A stretch of 64,000 bases of DNA, taken from contig CM070562.1 of NCBI GenBank assembly GCA_036346405.1, positions 109,692,999 to 109,756,998 on the forward strand. Reading direction: 5' to 3'. Shown here piece after piece: positions 10,845 through 23,569 of this stretch. Under the pieces are notes generated by a model, which did not search any database, was not told where the DNA came from, and worked only from the letters and a program-made list of their open reading frames with translations. Each line of letters begins with the position of its first letter. Position 1 is the first letter of the stretch. The position numbers were made by a program, and so were the translations under genes. This DNA comes from Phyllostachys edulis (taxonomy: Eukaryota > Streptophyta > Magnoliopsida > Poales > Poaceae).

Positions 10845-13800
10845 ATGATGCCGCCAGCGCTGCTAAGCTTATCTCGCTCTCCGTCATCGTCGGTCTCCTC
10901 TACTCCTCTCTATCCCGGACGCCGATCTGCAGCTGCCGTCCGGCGCCACCGCCCTCCTTCTCCTACAAACCCGCCGCAGGTCCCTCCACCCTCCACTCGA
11001 TTCTAATTCTTGCCATTAATCACATCTAGTTCCAGTTGAAATCCTCTGTACGATTGGGGCATTGGGTTAATTTGACACCACATAATCGGGCATCCATAAT
11101 TCTATATTTATGTCTCTTGATTGAGAATGGAAGTTGTAGCTTAGTAATTCGGCCCAGTTGTGTTTGATGAACACGTTAATCTCCTTCTCATGTGTCCGAT
11201 GACTCATGAGCTCATGTGCTCAAAGCTATTTCATTTGGCAACCGTAAAACGGTAAAAGCGCCAATTTGCGCATTTGGCTTGTAGTGTGGTCGATGCCTGG
11301 CTCCTGTACCGCCGCAAAATGAACCTTAATTCGACATACTGAACCCAGTGCATTTGCACATTTAGTGTGTCATATATTGTTCGCGTACAATGCAACCACA
11401 AATTTACTTCGTCAGGGGCATTCTTTATTTCTGAACATCATCTTAACTAGAGACCGTCTCAACTTGCTGTTCAGTGGTCATTTCCCTTGACATTTTTGGC
11501 TTCCATGGTTACTTACAGGAATATGCTGTGCTAGTCAAGCGGTTGATTTTGCCGTCTTTGTGCCCGGAGATTGTTGTTCGAGATGCACGGCTAGAGGACT
11601 GCTGGGAAGTAGCTGACACTCACTGCAGCTCTTTCTTTCCGGATTACACTTTCCCGTTAGACCTTGTTCTACGGATTGATCATTACATTGCTCTCCTATC
11701 TGGTTTTTCGGTTCCACCTGGCTGCATGAGAACCTGCCTTGTCGCGGTTAATACTTCAGTTAACAATAGTATCAGCATCGAATGTGGAGATCTGAGAGAT
11801 GCCGAATTTCAGGGGAAATATGGTCTCAGTAAAGGCTCTATAGCTGGGATTCTTACGATCGACACTGTGGCGGACTATCTTCCAAGAAGGGGACCTCTCA
11901 AGCAGAGAAGGTACATCGTTATTTGTTTGAAGCAAAAAAAAAAGAAAAAAAAAAGAGAGAGAAGATTTTCTCTGGTCTATAGATGCTTAAATTGTTAAGA
12001 CAGATAAATGCAACTGCAAGCTATAAATGTTCCTACAGCACCCATGTCATCGACGTCATCAGCTTATTCCTTGCAACTTCAGTGCTTTCACTTACTTTTT
12101 CCAAGCTTGCCTGTTTTATCCTTTCTACTTATATGTATTTACTACTACCATATTGTCTTGACATTGATGTTCCATATGTTTGATTTCTTCAAGCCAAGTC
12201 ATTCCTCATCTCGTTAGCATTTAAAATGTATGGCTATCAACTTATTAAGTATCAACAGGGCATACCAAGCTCGTAAAATGGCAGAATGCTAGTAAAATAC
12301 TGCGACGCCTTTTCATTCTGAAGGACATGTAAAAGGGAAGATTAATATCTTGACTTGTCATGGAAGACCAATAGTATGTTCTAGTCAAGAACTTAAATTT
12401 ATAGTGCAATTGGAGGTAGTAACCAAGATCACGTGCTACTATTGATCTCTAATTCTCTATGGAAGGCCAGAAAACAGATTTTGATTATCGTCAACTGCAA
12501 AAGCGGGGAACACCTGAGCAAACATTGGGTTGACCAGAAGGTGAAAAGGCTAAAATTTTCAGTACATCAAGCTAAAAACTCAATAATATAACCTTTGATA
12601 CCAACAAAACTCAAAGGTTAAATATGCTTTACCTTAGCTAGTTATGGCAGATGACTAGAAGCATAGGAAATAAACAATAAATAGTTGACTGAAAATACAG
12701 CTATGGTCGTCCTTTTGTATCTCCTTGCTCAAATAGAAACAGGTACTAAAGTAGTACTATGTTTTCTTCCCCAAAATAGAAACAGGCTGGGGAGGCAATA
12801 TCGAGGGTTTTGCTCAAAATAGATGGAAGTTAGGGTTCCATTCTCTCGTAATAAAGACAAGGTAAATGCTCCTTGCCTCAAAATAATGACCGAAGGCAAC
12901 CATTTTCTTCAACCCACTGGAGGCAAGGATAAAACACCCAAACTATGTCATTTAAGGCCTTGTTGCAAGTGCATTAAAAAAAACTAAAATAACTGAAAAT
13001 AACTACTAGAACCAAGATAAAATCGTTATTGATTCTACTCTAACTTGGAACACAAAGTTTTACATTCTTAGTGATATGGAATGCTAGATGTGTATAGAAC
13101 TCATCAACTCAATCTTTGGACACACCTCTCCATTGGGATAAAAATCTAGCTCTGCCATGCTAACAACAAGAGTGGAGAAACTTGACGTGGCCACACTGCT
13201 AGTGCATGTCACAGATTTGTAAATAGCAGTATCATCTTCTCACCATCTCAATCTTCTAAGAACTAATCTGGTGAACTCCCTAGATTGCAAAAACCTACAC
13301 AATCCATAAATTAGATCAATCACGAATAACAAAATTACGATCTTAAGCATAATTACCTAGGATGTGGTGTGCTCCGCATTGTGGTCCAGGATTGCATAGT
13401 CGATTTAGTCGTAGGTTGTAATATAACATGATTTATTCCTCATCGCACTAAAATGAGCCGTCACATGATTTCCTCCTAACCATGTTATTATGTAATTTTG
13501 CATCTTTTTTTTTGTAATACCCTTGGCTCATGTCATTCTCAACTAACTGATACATTTCAGTTTCTCAAAAGAGTTGTTGTATCTCGTCCGGAAAGCCTCT
13601 ACATGACTTGTTCTGATTCCTTTTGTGGTTATGGATTGGTATGGGCTCTGAAGCACAGACACTCCGGAAAACTACCGCATCCGTGTCAAACGCCGTGTCC
13701 GACACGGATACGTGTCGGACACGTCTCGAACACGTGTCGACGGCGTATCGGCTACTTTAAAATTCAACTTAAATTACTAAAAATCTCGACACGTGTCGGA

Positions 13801-16210
13801 CACGGTATGACCGCGTGTCCAACACAGCATAGGACACAGCCCACACCCCAGCACCACCGAATGCCCTAACCCTCATCCAAATCCCATGCCCTAGCCGAAG
13901 CATACTGCCTCCCTCCCTCGCACTCGTCCTCCCTCGCGCCCATCCACCTCGACGCGCCGCCGACTCGTTGCGTCGCCGGATCGAGCTCCCTCCTCCCTCG
14001 CGCCACCGGATAGAGTTCCCTCCTCCCTCGCTACACCGCGGATCGAGCGCCCTCCTCCGGTCCTCCCTTGCTGCGCCGCCCCCAGATCCTCCTCCCTCGC
14101 ACCGCGACTCCAGCTCCTCCTCCGGTCCTCCCTCGCTGCGCCACCAGCCCCAGATCCTCCTCCTTCGCACCACGGCTCGAGCTCCTCCTCCCTGGCTCCC
14201 TCTCACCGCGGGCTCACTGCGCCTCGCCGGACCTCCTTCACGCCTCCAACCTCTCCTGCGTAAGTCCCCGGTCCCCCTCTTATCTTCTTCACTTCTTGTC
14301 TTCTTGATGTCGTCTGGTTGATGTTGATGTTGATGGCCACTGCCACCGCAAGGGCACATCTCCCAGTCAATGAAATGAGGCAGAGCCATAGAGCTCCTCC
14401 CATCTATCCAGAGCCCAGATGCTGAAGGCCATTGGCCAGAGCCCAGATTCTAGTGCTAAATGTGTAGTACATACATGCAGAGAAACGTAGAGAAATATAA
14501 ATGAATGCAATGATGCACTATCACTGATGCAGATGCTTGTTCAATTGTTCTTATGTTAAATTGTTAATATGTTATTGATTGCTTGTTTTTCATCATTTTA
14601 GAAAAATGGAAACCGGTAATTCTAATGCTAGAGAGGAGCAAACCACCAACAATAGGTTCAAGCCTCCATTGTGGAATCATGTTGACGCTGTAGACAAGGG
14701 TCCCATGCTGCATTTTATTTAGCATTGCTACTGGAATTTGATTTTGTTATGTAACTTAAGTTAAACCACTCCTATGTGGCTATGTTGGGCTGTTGGCTAG
14801 TGGCACATTGCTTTTGGTTGAACCCTGCATTTAAGTTTCTATATTTGAACTTGGCTACTTGTTAATTTTTATCACTTGTCAATTATCAATTGTTGTTGCT
14901 CTATTGCTTTGAGCCTTTGATTGTTGAAGAATCAAGTATTCAAGTATATATATTATCTTTATAGTCTTGCAACTCTTGCTGATCATGTTACTTTTTTTCA
15001 GGTTCGTGGAATTATGATTTTTGAAAATGGTATTCATATGAACAATTGAACATATCATGATTCATGATTCATGAATTGACTGCAAGAAAAATGAAGAGAC
15101 AAGGGTCATCTTTGAGAGGTACATATTCCGAGTTTACTTTACACTTTACAACATTTCAGTTCGACAAGCATGAAGAAACATAAAAAATGATACATATGTG
15201 TACTTTATTCTTATTATTTAAATATATATAGCCGTGTCGCCGTATCAGTATTTTTGGGAAAATGGCAAATTCCCATGTCGGTGTCGTGTCGTGTCGACAT
15301 ATCCGTGTCCATGCATCATAGGGTATGGGATTTGGGGAGCCCATGCCCTTTTTTGTTTCCTTGGCTCCCTTTCCATGCTTGACTGAGAACCTATAGGTGA
15401 TAGTCATCTAGGGCTAGACAAACACAGCTTCATGTGCACACTCCTTTCCTGTGTTGACAATCTAGTGCGCCTACCAACAACATGGATTGCGAAATTAATG
15501 GCATATTTGCAGATGACCCTTTCCTCTGCAAATAAATGACATGATTCAAGTACACTTGAACCAGTGGGTCTAACCAGTGGGTCTCGCCCAGTTTTACTTG
15601 TACAAGATGAAAAACAACACCTGTATAAGACGAAAGAACTCAGTCTACCTACAGGTTTTTAAAGAAAATGCATACCCAACCAATTTAGTGGCAAATGAAT
15701 CAACATATTACAGGTTCGTTGTTGCTTATTTCAAGAAAGTCCTTGTAAACAGTGCCTGACACAATTACTTGAGTCACCTCACATTCTAAAATATTCCCTA
15801 AAAACTCAAATTCTAAAACAATTGTGGTAGACTAAATGAAACTTCTGCGTGTAACATGTAGGGAATAAGTTATATTTGATTGAATACAATGAATTTGTGA
15901 CATTGGTTATGCTATTCTTCTGTATGCATGAAGTGCTCAAATATGCAAAGCCTTATTCTCATCCACATCGCTCCGTATGAGATGTGGAACAGTTGTCATT
16001 ATTGCATTTTAAGAGAGTTCTAAATATGCATGTACAGTGGTTTCTTCCCCTTAAAAGTCATCCAGGTTTCTTCCAAATTTATGCAGAACAGGTATTGCAT
16101 ATATAGCAAATGTCGCGGTTCGAAAGGAGGAACGTCAAAAAGGAATTGCTAAAATGCTTGTTGCAGAAGCAGAGGCACGTGCAAGGAGTTGGGGATGCCT
16201 GAGCTCCTGA
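10845..16210 (+). CDS. GNAT-family N-acetyltransferase, apparently short at the C-terminus
   Basis: Acetyl-CoA-dependent GCN5-related acetyltransferase. Three exons: 10845-10979, 11519-11910 and 16087-16210; junction phases 0 and 2 keep frame, giving about 216 residues. Residues 1-45 are Ser/Arg/Pro-rich with no acidic residues, resembling a chloroplast transit peptide. The GNAT start is seen as EIVVRDARLEDCWEVADTH. The acetyl-CoA loop is in YIANVAVRKEERQKGIAKML, containing the Q/R-x-x-G-x-A motif. The frame stops soon after ARSWGC. Related plant GNATs, as I recall them, continue for about 50 more residues (LHCD...LYK..GF). I could not find that segment downstream, so this copy is either truncated or uses an exon I missed. 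Intron 2 is 4.2 kb because of a hAT insertion. The start is uncertain: another frame opens at 10793. Confidence 0.75.
11911..13645 (+). other. Left part of GNAT intron 2, nothing further recognised
   Basis: AT-rich intronic sequence beginning with the GTACAT donor and a short A-rich tract near 11935-11960. No exon, MITE with target duplication or RNA gene was recognised up to the hAT insertion. Confidence 0.5.
13646..15321 (+). mobile_element. 1.68-kb hAT transposon remnant in GNAT intron 2
   Basis: Flanked by a perfect 8-bp duplication GGTATGGG (13638-13645 and 15322-15329). The ends CTCTGAAGCACAGACAC and CTATGATGCATGGACAC (right end, reverse strand) match at 13 of 17 positions. Subterminal regions are full of palindromic GTGTCCGACACG motifs. 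Inside are a GC-rich leader-like segment (13880-14270) and, at about 14605, a short frame beginning METGNSNAREEQ and containing KPPLWNHV. That resembles the start of the BED zinc finger of hAT transposases and soon hits a stop. The element is therefore a non-autonomous derivative of an autonomous hAT. Confidence 0.85.
15330..16086 (+). other. Right part of GNAT intron 2, nothing further recognised
   Basis: AT-rich sequence ending in the acceptor TTTATGCAG at 16086. No coding similarity was seen; the small frame at 15577-15759 has no recognisable features. Confidence 0.5.
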
Positions 16211-18792
16211 CAAGTAGCCTGGAGTTGGACAACCAAAGAAAAATCTGACAACTTCCATAATTCTTCATTGTTGTCGTATATATAAGTTTCTTTTTTTTCA
16301 GCACGGAGTTTATTCTGTTATGCTCGTTTCTTCTTTGGCTCATTTTTTAACTAGCAATATTGTGAAGTGTGTGACCAGAAAGGATCAGATATTCAGAATG
16401 CAATGGCATGGTCTCACTGTGCTGGTTCAAACATATTTGTCTGGTCTGTATCATGGAACCGCAATGTAAGTTAATGGTCCGAGGTACATGTGTTCCACAT
16501 AATTTTCAGCTTCTTGATTAATTGTTGATACAGTAATACAATGCTTGAATCCTAAACAATGCACCCTGAGACTGATGCATGGTAACAAGATCAGGGTGGT
16601 AGTATATATGGGCTGTGTGGTCTTTATGATGTTTGGCACCAACCTGGTAACGCCCTTTCTGAACTGTATGGTTGTTGGAGCATTGCTGATAATGTTTTTG
16701 TAGAGCCTGCTCCTCTGCTGATTCCGTTGAGGAAATGAAGAGATTTTGCTGTTGAGTGGATGGGGTGGGGGAGACTGGGAGGAGTTGGAACTGAAGAACA
16801 TGTCACATGGGATGCATTCACGCATTGTCCTGGAAGAAGCCCCTCCCTCATCATCTTCGCACCAAACAGTATAGACAGATCGTTAGATCTGTGCATAATG
16901 CATGTGACCCAACGAATTTTAACATCATTTATCTCCCTTTATCACCCCCAACATTATGCAATACACCACCAGACACATGGCCTTCCAGATTCAGATCAGC
17001 TATTTTTTTATAAAAAAATATAGGGATACTCGCACATGCATAGTGCTCAATGAAAATATGACAATTGACATCGAGCGTGAAAATTTGTTTCTTAATTTCC
17101 TATACACGCTTAATCTCAGATGTTGATTTTTTTTTTATTGAACAGCCTTTCGACAATGTCCTCTTCCTTAACTTCTCATGCAGTACGTGTTAGCATGCGA
17201 AGTGTTGAACAAAGAGAGTTCTCTTCTAGTTTTATTTGTTCAGGCATTGTATATACTCGGAGCCATGTAGTGGTATTTAGTTTAGGATCTGTCAGCGGCT
17301 AGAATAACTAATGTGGTTGGGTAGGGTAATTTGACTGGGACAATTTGACATCTCTGCTTCGATGGAAATCCCGAGGCAGAAACAAATCCTAATCAAATGC
17401 GAGTCAATTTATCAGGTAGTGCAGAAATGTGGGGCTAGCTCACCGGCGATCGCCGGTGCCGGGTACAGGCTACAGGCGGTGGAGTCGCCGTGTCGGTGAC
17501 CGACGCTCGGGCCGGGGCCGCATCGGTGCCCGGAACATAGGTATCACCAGCACCTGATGAGCTGTAGTTTTTTTCTCTGTTGGCGATGAAGTAGCGAATC
17601 TAGTTTTCTTCTGGTGAAATTGATAAAAATGGTATCGTGGTTGAATAGGCAGGCGATATGCGTTCCATATAGTACTCTCGGAGCAGCAAAAGGACGGGGT
17701 GTGTGGCAAACGATCTACCGCGGTCTCGGTTCGTGGCAGGTCGCTTGTCGTGATCACATTTTGTGGCAAGTGGCTTTCTATGGCAATTTCGTTCGCACGA
17801 AAGCTAGTTGTACTATTTTGTTTGAAAAGAGACTAAACTCGAAGAGTTGTGCCACAAAATTTGTATTTATTCCGTAGGGTATTAATTTATGTAGCATGTG
17901 TAGTGCACACTCCTACCATGCATGCCCCCGCATGATCGACGCTCCGTTCCCTTCTTTCCCTTTCCCATGTCTTCCTTTTCTTATACTTTCCCATTCCGTA
18001 GTCACTGTTGTACTAGTGGTGTGCATGGCCAACATTAGCCTTGTTTGTTTAGGTTTTTTCTTTGGTTTAAAAGCAAACAAAATCAAAGTCTAAACAAATA
18101 TGTGGCTTTTTTAACTGGCTTATTAAAAGTTTAAGTCACTTTAAGCATATAAGCCAAAAGCCATGGGAGTGATGTTTTTTTGGCTTTTGCAGAATAGAAT
18201 AACTCTTTGCCACTAGACTTTGCTGAAATTACCCACAAAATGCCATCGCATATAAATCAAAACCTTTTCGTTGTTTTCGCCATCGTTCCTCCTCCCACCC
18301 CCTCACCCGACGCCGATTCATTCCCCACTCCCTCCCCTAGTCCGACACCGCCTCCTACTTTGCCGCCTTGCATGCCGCTTCTTCGCCTAACGCCGATATT
18401 TCTCGCCGCCGTCTCTCTCCTCGTCCGACGCCGACACCTCCTCATCTGTCGTCGCCTCCCTCAGTCCAACACCGCCTCCCCTAGCCCGACGCTACCTTCC
18501 GTCGCCCGACATTGTCCTCAGATCCAGATCAAGGTGAGTCATGCGAAAAATTGATGTGTTTGTGTATGGTTTGAATTTCCAAGAATTTGATGTATCGTGT
18601 ATGATCTGAATTTCCTAGTATTTATTGTCTCCGTCTATGATATGAATTTCCTAGAATATGTGGTTCTTCGTGCATTAATTTTGGTGTCCGAGGTCTTCTG
18701 ATAATCTGATTTTTGCTGCTAACCAAGTTTCTTTACCCCTAGTTTGGAGTGAATCCTGAGCAGGGAGAGATCTGCTCTTAGATCAATTGTTA
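16211..18792. other. Intergenic sequence downstream of GNAT
   Basis: No gene recognised. The beginning probably holds the GNAT 3'UTR. It contains a perfect palindrome (17441-17458) and, at about 18270-18540, a Pro/Ser-codon, pyrimidine-rich stretch ending in a donor-like AAGGTGAGT. That looks like a 5' leader exon of an unrecognised or transposon-carried gene. Confidence 0.4.
17441..17458. repeat. Perfect 18-bp palindrome
   Basis: CACCGGCGATCGCCGGTG reads the same on both strands and is GC-rich within a moderately GC-rich island (17430-17540). It could be a regulatory dyad or a remnant of transposon ends. Confidence 0.9.
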
Positions 18793-19065
18793 GGCTGGTC
18801 CCAGTTGGTAGTTTTTTACTATAGTTTCTTATTGCATGAAAAGCATTTAGATACCACCTTCTCAATGCATGGTATCCTAGAGTGTGGTATCTTAGGCCTT
18901 TGATATAGAGTATTTACTAGTATTTCTACCTAGGATACTGTGTATGAGTGGTATCTAAATAAGATACCACCTGCTCTCTCTCTTCCTTAATTACAGTCTT
19001 GCATCGACTTTTGGTATATACGACGGCTTTAAGAAACTTGCCAAGGTGAAGTATTGGGACCAGCC
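18793..19065. mobile_element. 273-bp Tourist-like (PIF/Harbinger) MITE
   Basis: Terminal inverted repeat GGCTGGTCCCA at the left, matched by TGGGACCAGCC at the right. It is flanked by TTA on both sides (18790-18792 and 19066-19068), the target duplication of PIF/Harbinger elements. There is no coding capacity. The interior repeats the motif GGTATC/GATACC. Confidence 0.85.
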
Positions 19066-19068
19066 TTA

Positions 19069-20391
19069 GCTGTAGCGCTGCTAGTTCTAGTTTCCCTTTT
19101 GGTCCCGGGATTGGGTGAACTTGTTAGCCGCTGCGTTCACTACAAAACATGTATTAAGTGGTTGCTAGACTAACAACAGCTTGTCATAACGAACACAAGT
19201 GCTCCAAGATCTTGAAACTAGCCTTTATGTGACTATTCTAAGCCTAAACAAATAGTGCCATTGTTTGTCAATTTATGATAAGTCTAAAAAAGAACAGGAA
19301 AAATTATACGTACAATATTCTTACATGAAAAAGTTAGGACCAGTTACTATTGGGATCGTGCCATTGGGACAGTATGTCGGTGATCATTCGTAACGATTTT
19401 TTACACAGTAAATTGTTGTATTCCTAAAGATTAAAGATTCTCCTTTTCTTTATAGGCGCGTAACATAATCAATAGATTAGTTAGCCCACTCGGTCTAGAA
19501 TATGGAACCTCGGTGCACACGCAAACATCGTGATCCCATGTTTTCCATTTCTTTCCATTTCCCTTTTCCTTTTCCTTTTTAAATCATATCTTTTATGGTT
19601 GAGTATGCAATTCCAGGTATCCCTGGACAAACATCGTCACCTAATAGCTACTAACTCGAATAGTATTTGTAACAAGGGGACTTCTATTTCATCAGCGTCG
19701 GGAAATTTAGAAAATCACAGTCACTTTTTTCTACAGTTGGATCAAGATTCTATAACTCACATCTCTTCCTCTCTCACCAATATAACTCACCTAACACCCT
19801 AACCCTCATTTGCTCCACACCCAGCCGCCACCGCCGCACCCCTAGCCCCGCCTCGCCGGCACCGCCTTGGGCGTCAGCGATGCTCGCCGACAAGGTCCTC
19901 TTCTCCTTCGCCCCGTCTCCTAGTCCCACCACCGCCGCCTCTCTTCTTCCTCCTCTCCGACGAGATCCCTCCATGTCACCTCCTTCCTCGTCTTCGGTGG
20001 CTACCGTCGTCGGATCCGCCACCACCTCCCACCGCCTTCTAACCACTTCGGTCGTCGCCACTCTCCACCAATCCTGCCCACGCCGTCCTCCTCGCCCACG
20101 TCCGACGATGCCATCGCCGCCATGACGCACCGTTGCCGTCGCCAATCCGCCGCCCTCTAAGCCCAGGGGCATCGGCGAACTCGAACCATAAACTGGTGAA
20201 CTATAACCCTAATACATCGGCCTCTACCAACACCATCGCCGGGCGTCAGAGAGGAGAAAGACGACTTCGCCGAAGCACGAATCTCCATGCCGATCCGAAT
20301 GTGAGAAAATCGACTGTGATTTTGCAAAATTTCTGACACCTGTGATAGAGCAAATCCGTTGCAGTAATGATGCAATGGACTATCTTAGAAG
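19069..20391. other. Intergenic; GC-rich low-complexity segment, no gene recognised
   Basis: AT-rich to about 19790. A 350-bp GC-rich Pro/Ala/Ser/Arg-codon segment (19800-20150) follows, with open frames on both strands, typical of grass 5' leaders and transposon-carried sequence. No domain was recognised in either frame. Confidence 0.4.
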
Positions 20392-20580
20392 CAATACCAA
20401 CGCAAGTACATGCGAAAAGATGCATACCAAACAGGCGAGTGCAATGTTGCCGAAAAGTCTTGAGGCTAATATCACTTTTCAATACCAACACAAGTACATG
20501 CGAAAAGGAAAAGGTACATACGTACATGCATACCTAATTGGTGTGTACAATATTGCCGAAAATTCGAGGCTAAGATCACT
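20392..20580. repeat. Imperfect ~88-bp tandem duplication
   Basis: Two copies begin at 20392 and 20480 with CAATACCAAC(G/A)CAAGTACAT and later share GTTGCCGAAAA/ATTGCCGAAAA followed by GAGGCTAA. The second copy carries a short internal insertion. Confidence 0.8.
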
Positions 20581-20610
20581 TCTTGCTGTTAGAGCCGACT
20601 CTAACCGAAC

Positions 20611-20981
20611 TTTTTTATATTAATTAACCTTTTTTAAATTTTTATTTTAAAGTTAACCCTAACGCATTTTATTTTCAATTCTGACCCCTTTGATCACGCC
20701 ACCACCCGTGACGTGACAAACTAATACTGTCACACCATAGAATAAGTCCGCTAAATAGCACTTTTGGTCACGCCACTGGTAGTGACGTGACCAAACAACA
20801 TTGTAACGCTATGGGTGGTGTCGTAACAAGAGCTTGCCTCAGATACAGTCTGGTGTGATAACGTTGTTTTGTCACGCCATGGGTGGTGACGTAATAAGAC
20901 CAAAAGGGTCAGAATTGGAAATAAATTGTGCTAAGGTTAACTTTAAAATAAAATTTAAAAAGGATTAATTAATATAAAAAA
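20611..20981. mobile_element. ~370-bp foldback-type MITE with ~85-bp inverted repeats
   Basis: The left arm (20611-20693) and right arm (about 20902-20981) are near-perfect inverted copies; each holds TTATATTAATTAA, ATTTTAAAGTTAAC and AATTCTGACCC in mirrored order. The loop carries three dyads of the form GTCACGCCA...GTGACGT. I could not define a target duplication, so the superfamily is open. Confidence 0.8.
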
Positions 20982-22598
20982 TTTATTACACCATACGCAG
21001 TCCAAAAATTTCCTATAGTCGACTCGAAACTTAAATTATAATTTCTTAACGTCCAATCCTCTCCTCTCCTCTCCCTTCTGAGCAGCCTCACCTCCGCCTT
21101 CTCGCCGTCTGCCTCCTCGCAGCGGCTTGAGGATTTCGTGAGAGCGCTGGCGATCGGAATTGGGGGAATTGGGGACGGGCGGGGAAAGTAGGCCAATAAC
21201 TGTTTTAAAACTCTTTGATGGGTCTCACCACAAAGGCTAAGCATTGCATTGGTTTTTTTGCTAAGTAGCTCCTGCTTGCTTGGCTCTCCTAGCTCCGGTC
21301 CACATTGCTCATGTCCTAAGTATATGCATGCTTTATAGCTTAATTTTATATACGTACCTAAACAGTCTTGCTCCTGGTATTAATTAGAGTAGTATAGTAC
21401 TCCAATCGCATGTATATACTCCATCTGCTCACAAGAGAATGTTGTTTTGGGATGCGTGCAGTCAAACTTTATAATATTTGGCTATCAATATCTTTTTCAA
21501 TAGTTAGATTAAACACATGAAAATGGCATGTATAAATTTGTCTCGAAAATAACCCTTATAAAAATATAATTTTACTTGGTTTTATAAATCTATTACAATA
21601 AAAATTAGTGATTAAAGATGTATTTTTTGGACCGTATCGATGTTCAAAACAACGTTTTTTTACTAGGTGATTAAGAAGTTGCAACGGTAGCAGTGGCTAA
21701 ACAAACACCACAAGTTTTTCTTCTGGTGTGCATCCTAGGTGGCGACGGCAACAGCTTGTCAGCTTGTGCCAGCTAAAAGCAGCAAGTGGCACGTCGGATT
21801 CAGGGGCGATGCCAGGTCAGTATTACAAGAGGTCGCAACTCACAAGCTAAGCAACTGGAGTACAAGTACTACTAAGCTAAGCATACATGCATGCGTCCCA
21901 TGTAGTAGTGATGTGCCAATACAATACTAGTACGATACAATACAGTAGACGAGTATAATAAATGAAAGAGATTAATGAAACGGAATTGAAATGGACAGGT
22001 TTTTGTGTTGTACTGCTAGCGTCCAAAAGCGCTACCTAATTGCCATGACCTTCTCTGAGCTCGATCGATCGGTTCTAACTAATTGAGCTTATATAATTGT
22101 TTTCATCTTGTTCGCTTCCAAGTCTAAGCACCCAACTTTACTAATCCACCGTGAAAACGATGGATCAATGGCTAGCAGCTAGCTCTACGTCGATCCCCAA
22201 ATGCACTGCACCGTTTTTGTGTTCCTTCATGTCCCGCGTCTCACATATCAAATCCCCTTGCTCAGGGGCGGACCAGGGGCAGCCGGGGCTGGCGCCTCCT
22301 AATGGCCGACTTATGGTGTATCCTTAGTACTATCAGTCTATCCATGCTTAGATAGACTACCGTTAGTCGGCAGCAACTCGACATTCGTTAAGCCACATGC
22401 AAATAAGCACTAGTAAATTTTGATCCTGCGTCAACCACTGCCTTTGCATAGATATCACATGAGAAATTGGTGTCTCAATTTATTCCTCGTCGTAGACAAT
22501 CGATTTCTGGCTGTCATTTGGTGCTAACTAATGCTTTTCCTTTCGTCGATCAGTCGTTAATTGAGGCGTGTGATACCTAGATGTGGCAAATTAATTGG
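20982..22598. other. Intergenic, no gene recognised
   Basis: Contains CTCCT-rich sequence at 21050-21110 and otherwise AT-rich grass intergenic DNA. At 22264 the motif CAGGGGCGGA occurs, as it does again at 63006; it may be one end of a MITE family, but I could not pair it with a second end. Confidence 0.35.
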
Positions 22599-23070
22599 CA
22601 GTACAAGTCAGGAAAAGGCAAAAACCGACAGAAATAATTTTTCGGACGGCTAACCGTTAGGCATAAGCCGTCAGCCATAGGATAATGCGAAAATATAATT
22701 TGTCTGGCGGGCAACCGACAGGAATAATATTATGACGGTAATTCTCGACAGGAGTCGTCAGAAAAAATTCATTCATAAAAAATAATAAGAGAAATCATGG
22801 ATGAAAGCTGTGTTGTACAGCAAGGGGGATACACCTGATTGATCACCGAGATTTTGGTCTAAATAACACTGTTCCGTGGCATATTTGTAAATGTGGTTCT
22901 TCTCGTGCGGTATTTGCAAATATGGTAGTCCGGACGAGCCTCACGCCGCCATGTGTGCAATTCCGGTCGCCCATAGCCCAGAGAGGCTTTATTCGTGCGG
23001 TGCGCGCGCGGACGTGCCAAAATTCCTGCGCCCCTCGCCCGGTTGTTTCTTCGCCCGACACGTGTCTCGT

Positions 23071-23182
23071 CCACACTCCCACCGCTCGGACACGGCTTGT
23101 CCGCACATCCACCGCCTGAACACAGCATTTTTGCAGGCCCACCGCTCGGACACAGCTTGTCCACACAGCCACCGCCCAGACT
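23071..23182. repeat. ~30-bp degenerate tandem repeat, nearly four units
   Basis: Units share CCACCGCTCGGACACAGCTTG with substitutions, at a 30-bp period. Because the unit is a multiple of three, several frames stay open and give spurious proteins on both strands. Confidence 0.75.
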
Positions 23183-23569
23183 AGCGACGTGTCGCACGGT
23201 CGACCGGCTCTACCGGTCCCTCCTCGCCCGGACCTCACCCACGCGCGGCAACCAGTCCCTGCTCCGGATTCCTCGTCACCATCCATCACGTCCTCCATCG
23301 TCATCTATCACTTTCACACTTTATTCCCTGCCACATCTATGTCTTTGCATGCATATATGCAAGCCTCATGCGCGGGAGGGAGTCTGATTCCTACCGTCGC
23401 GGCTATAAATTCCGAGGCAACGACGAGAGGGTTTGCAAACTCTCATCCTCGCTTGTCCGCTTTCTCATTCTCACTTGTTTCGTTGATTTCGTTTTCACAG
23501 ACGATTAAGCATTGTTTACAACCGTCATTATCAGTCATATTAGCAGGTAATTTTTCTCTCGTACGTACT

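Noticed and set aside
13769..14389. 206-codon minus-strand frame inside the hAT element
   Set aside because: Arg/Gly/Glu low-complexity frame opposite a GC-rich leader-like segment; no domain.
19774..20172. Minus-strand 132-codon frame in a GC-rich patch
   Set aside because: Compositional artefact; no domain, no splice-compatible neighbours.
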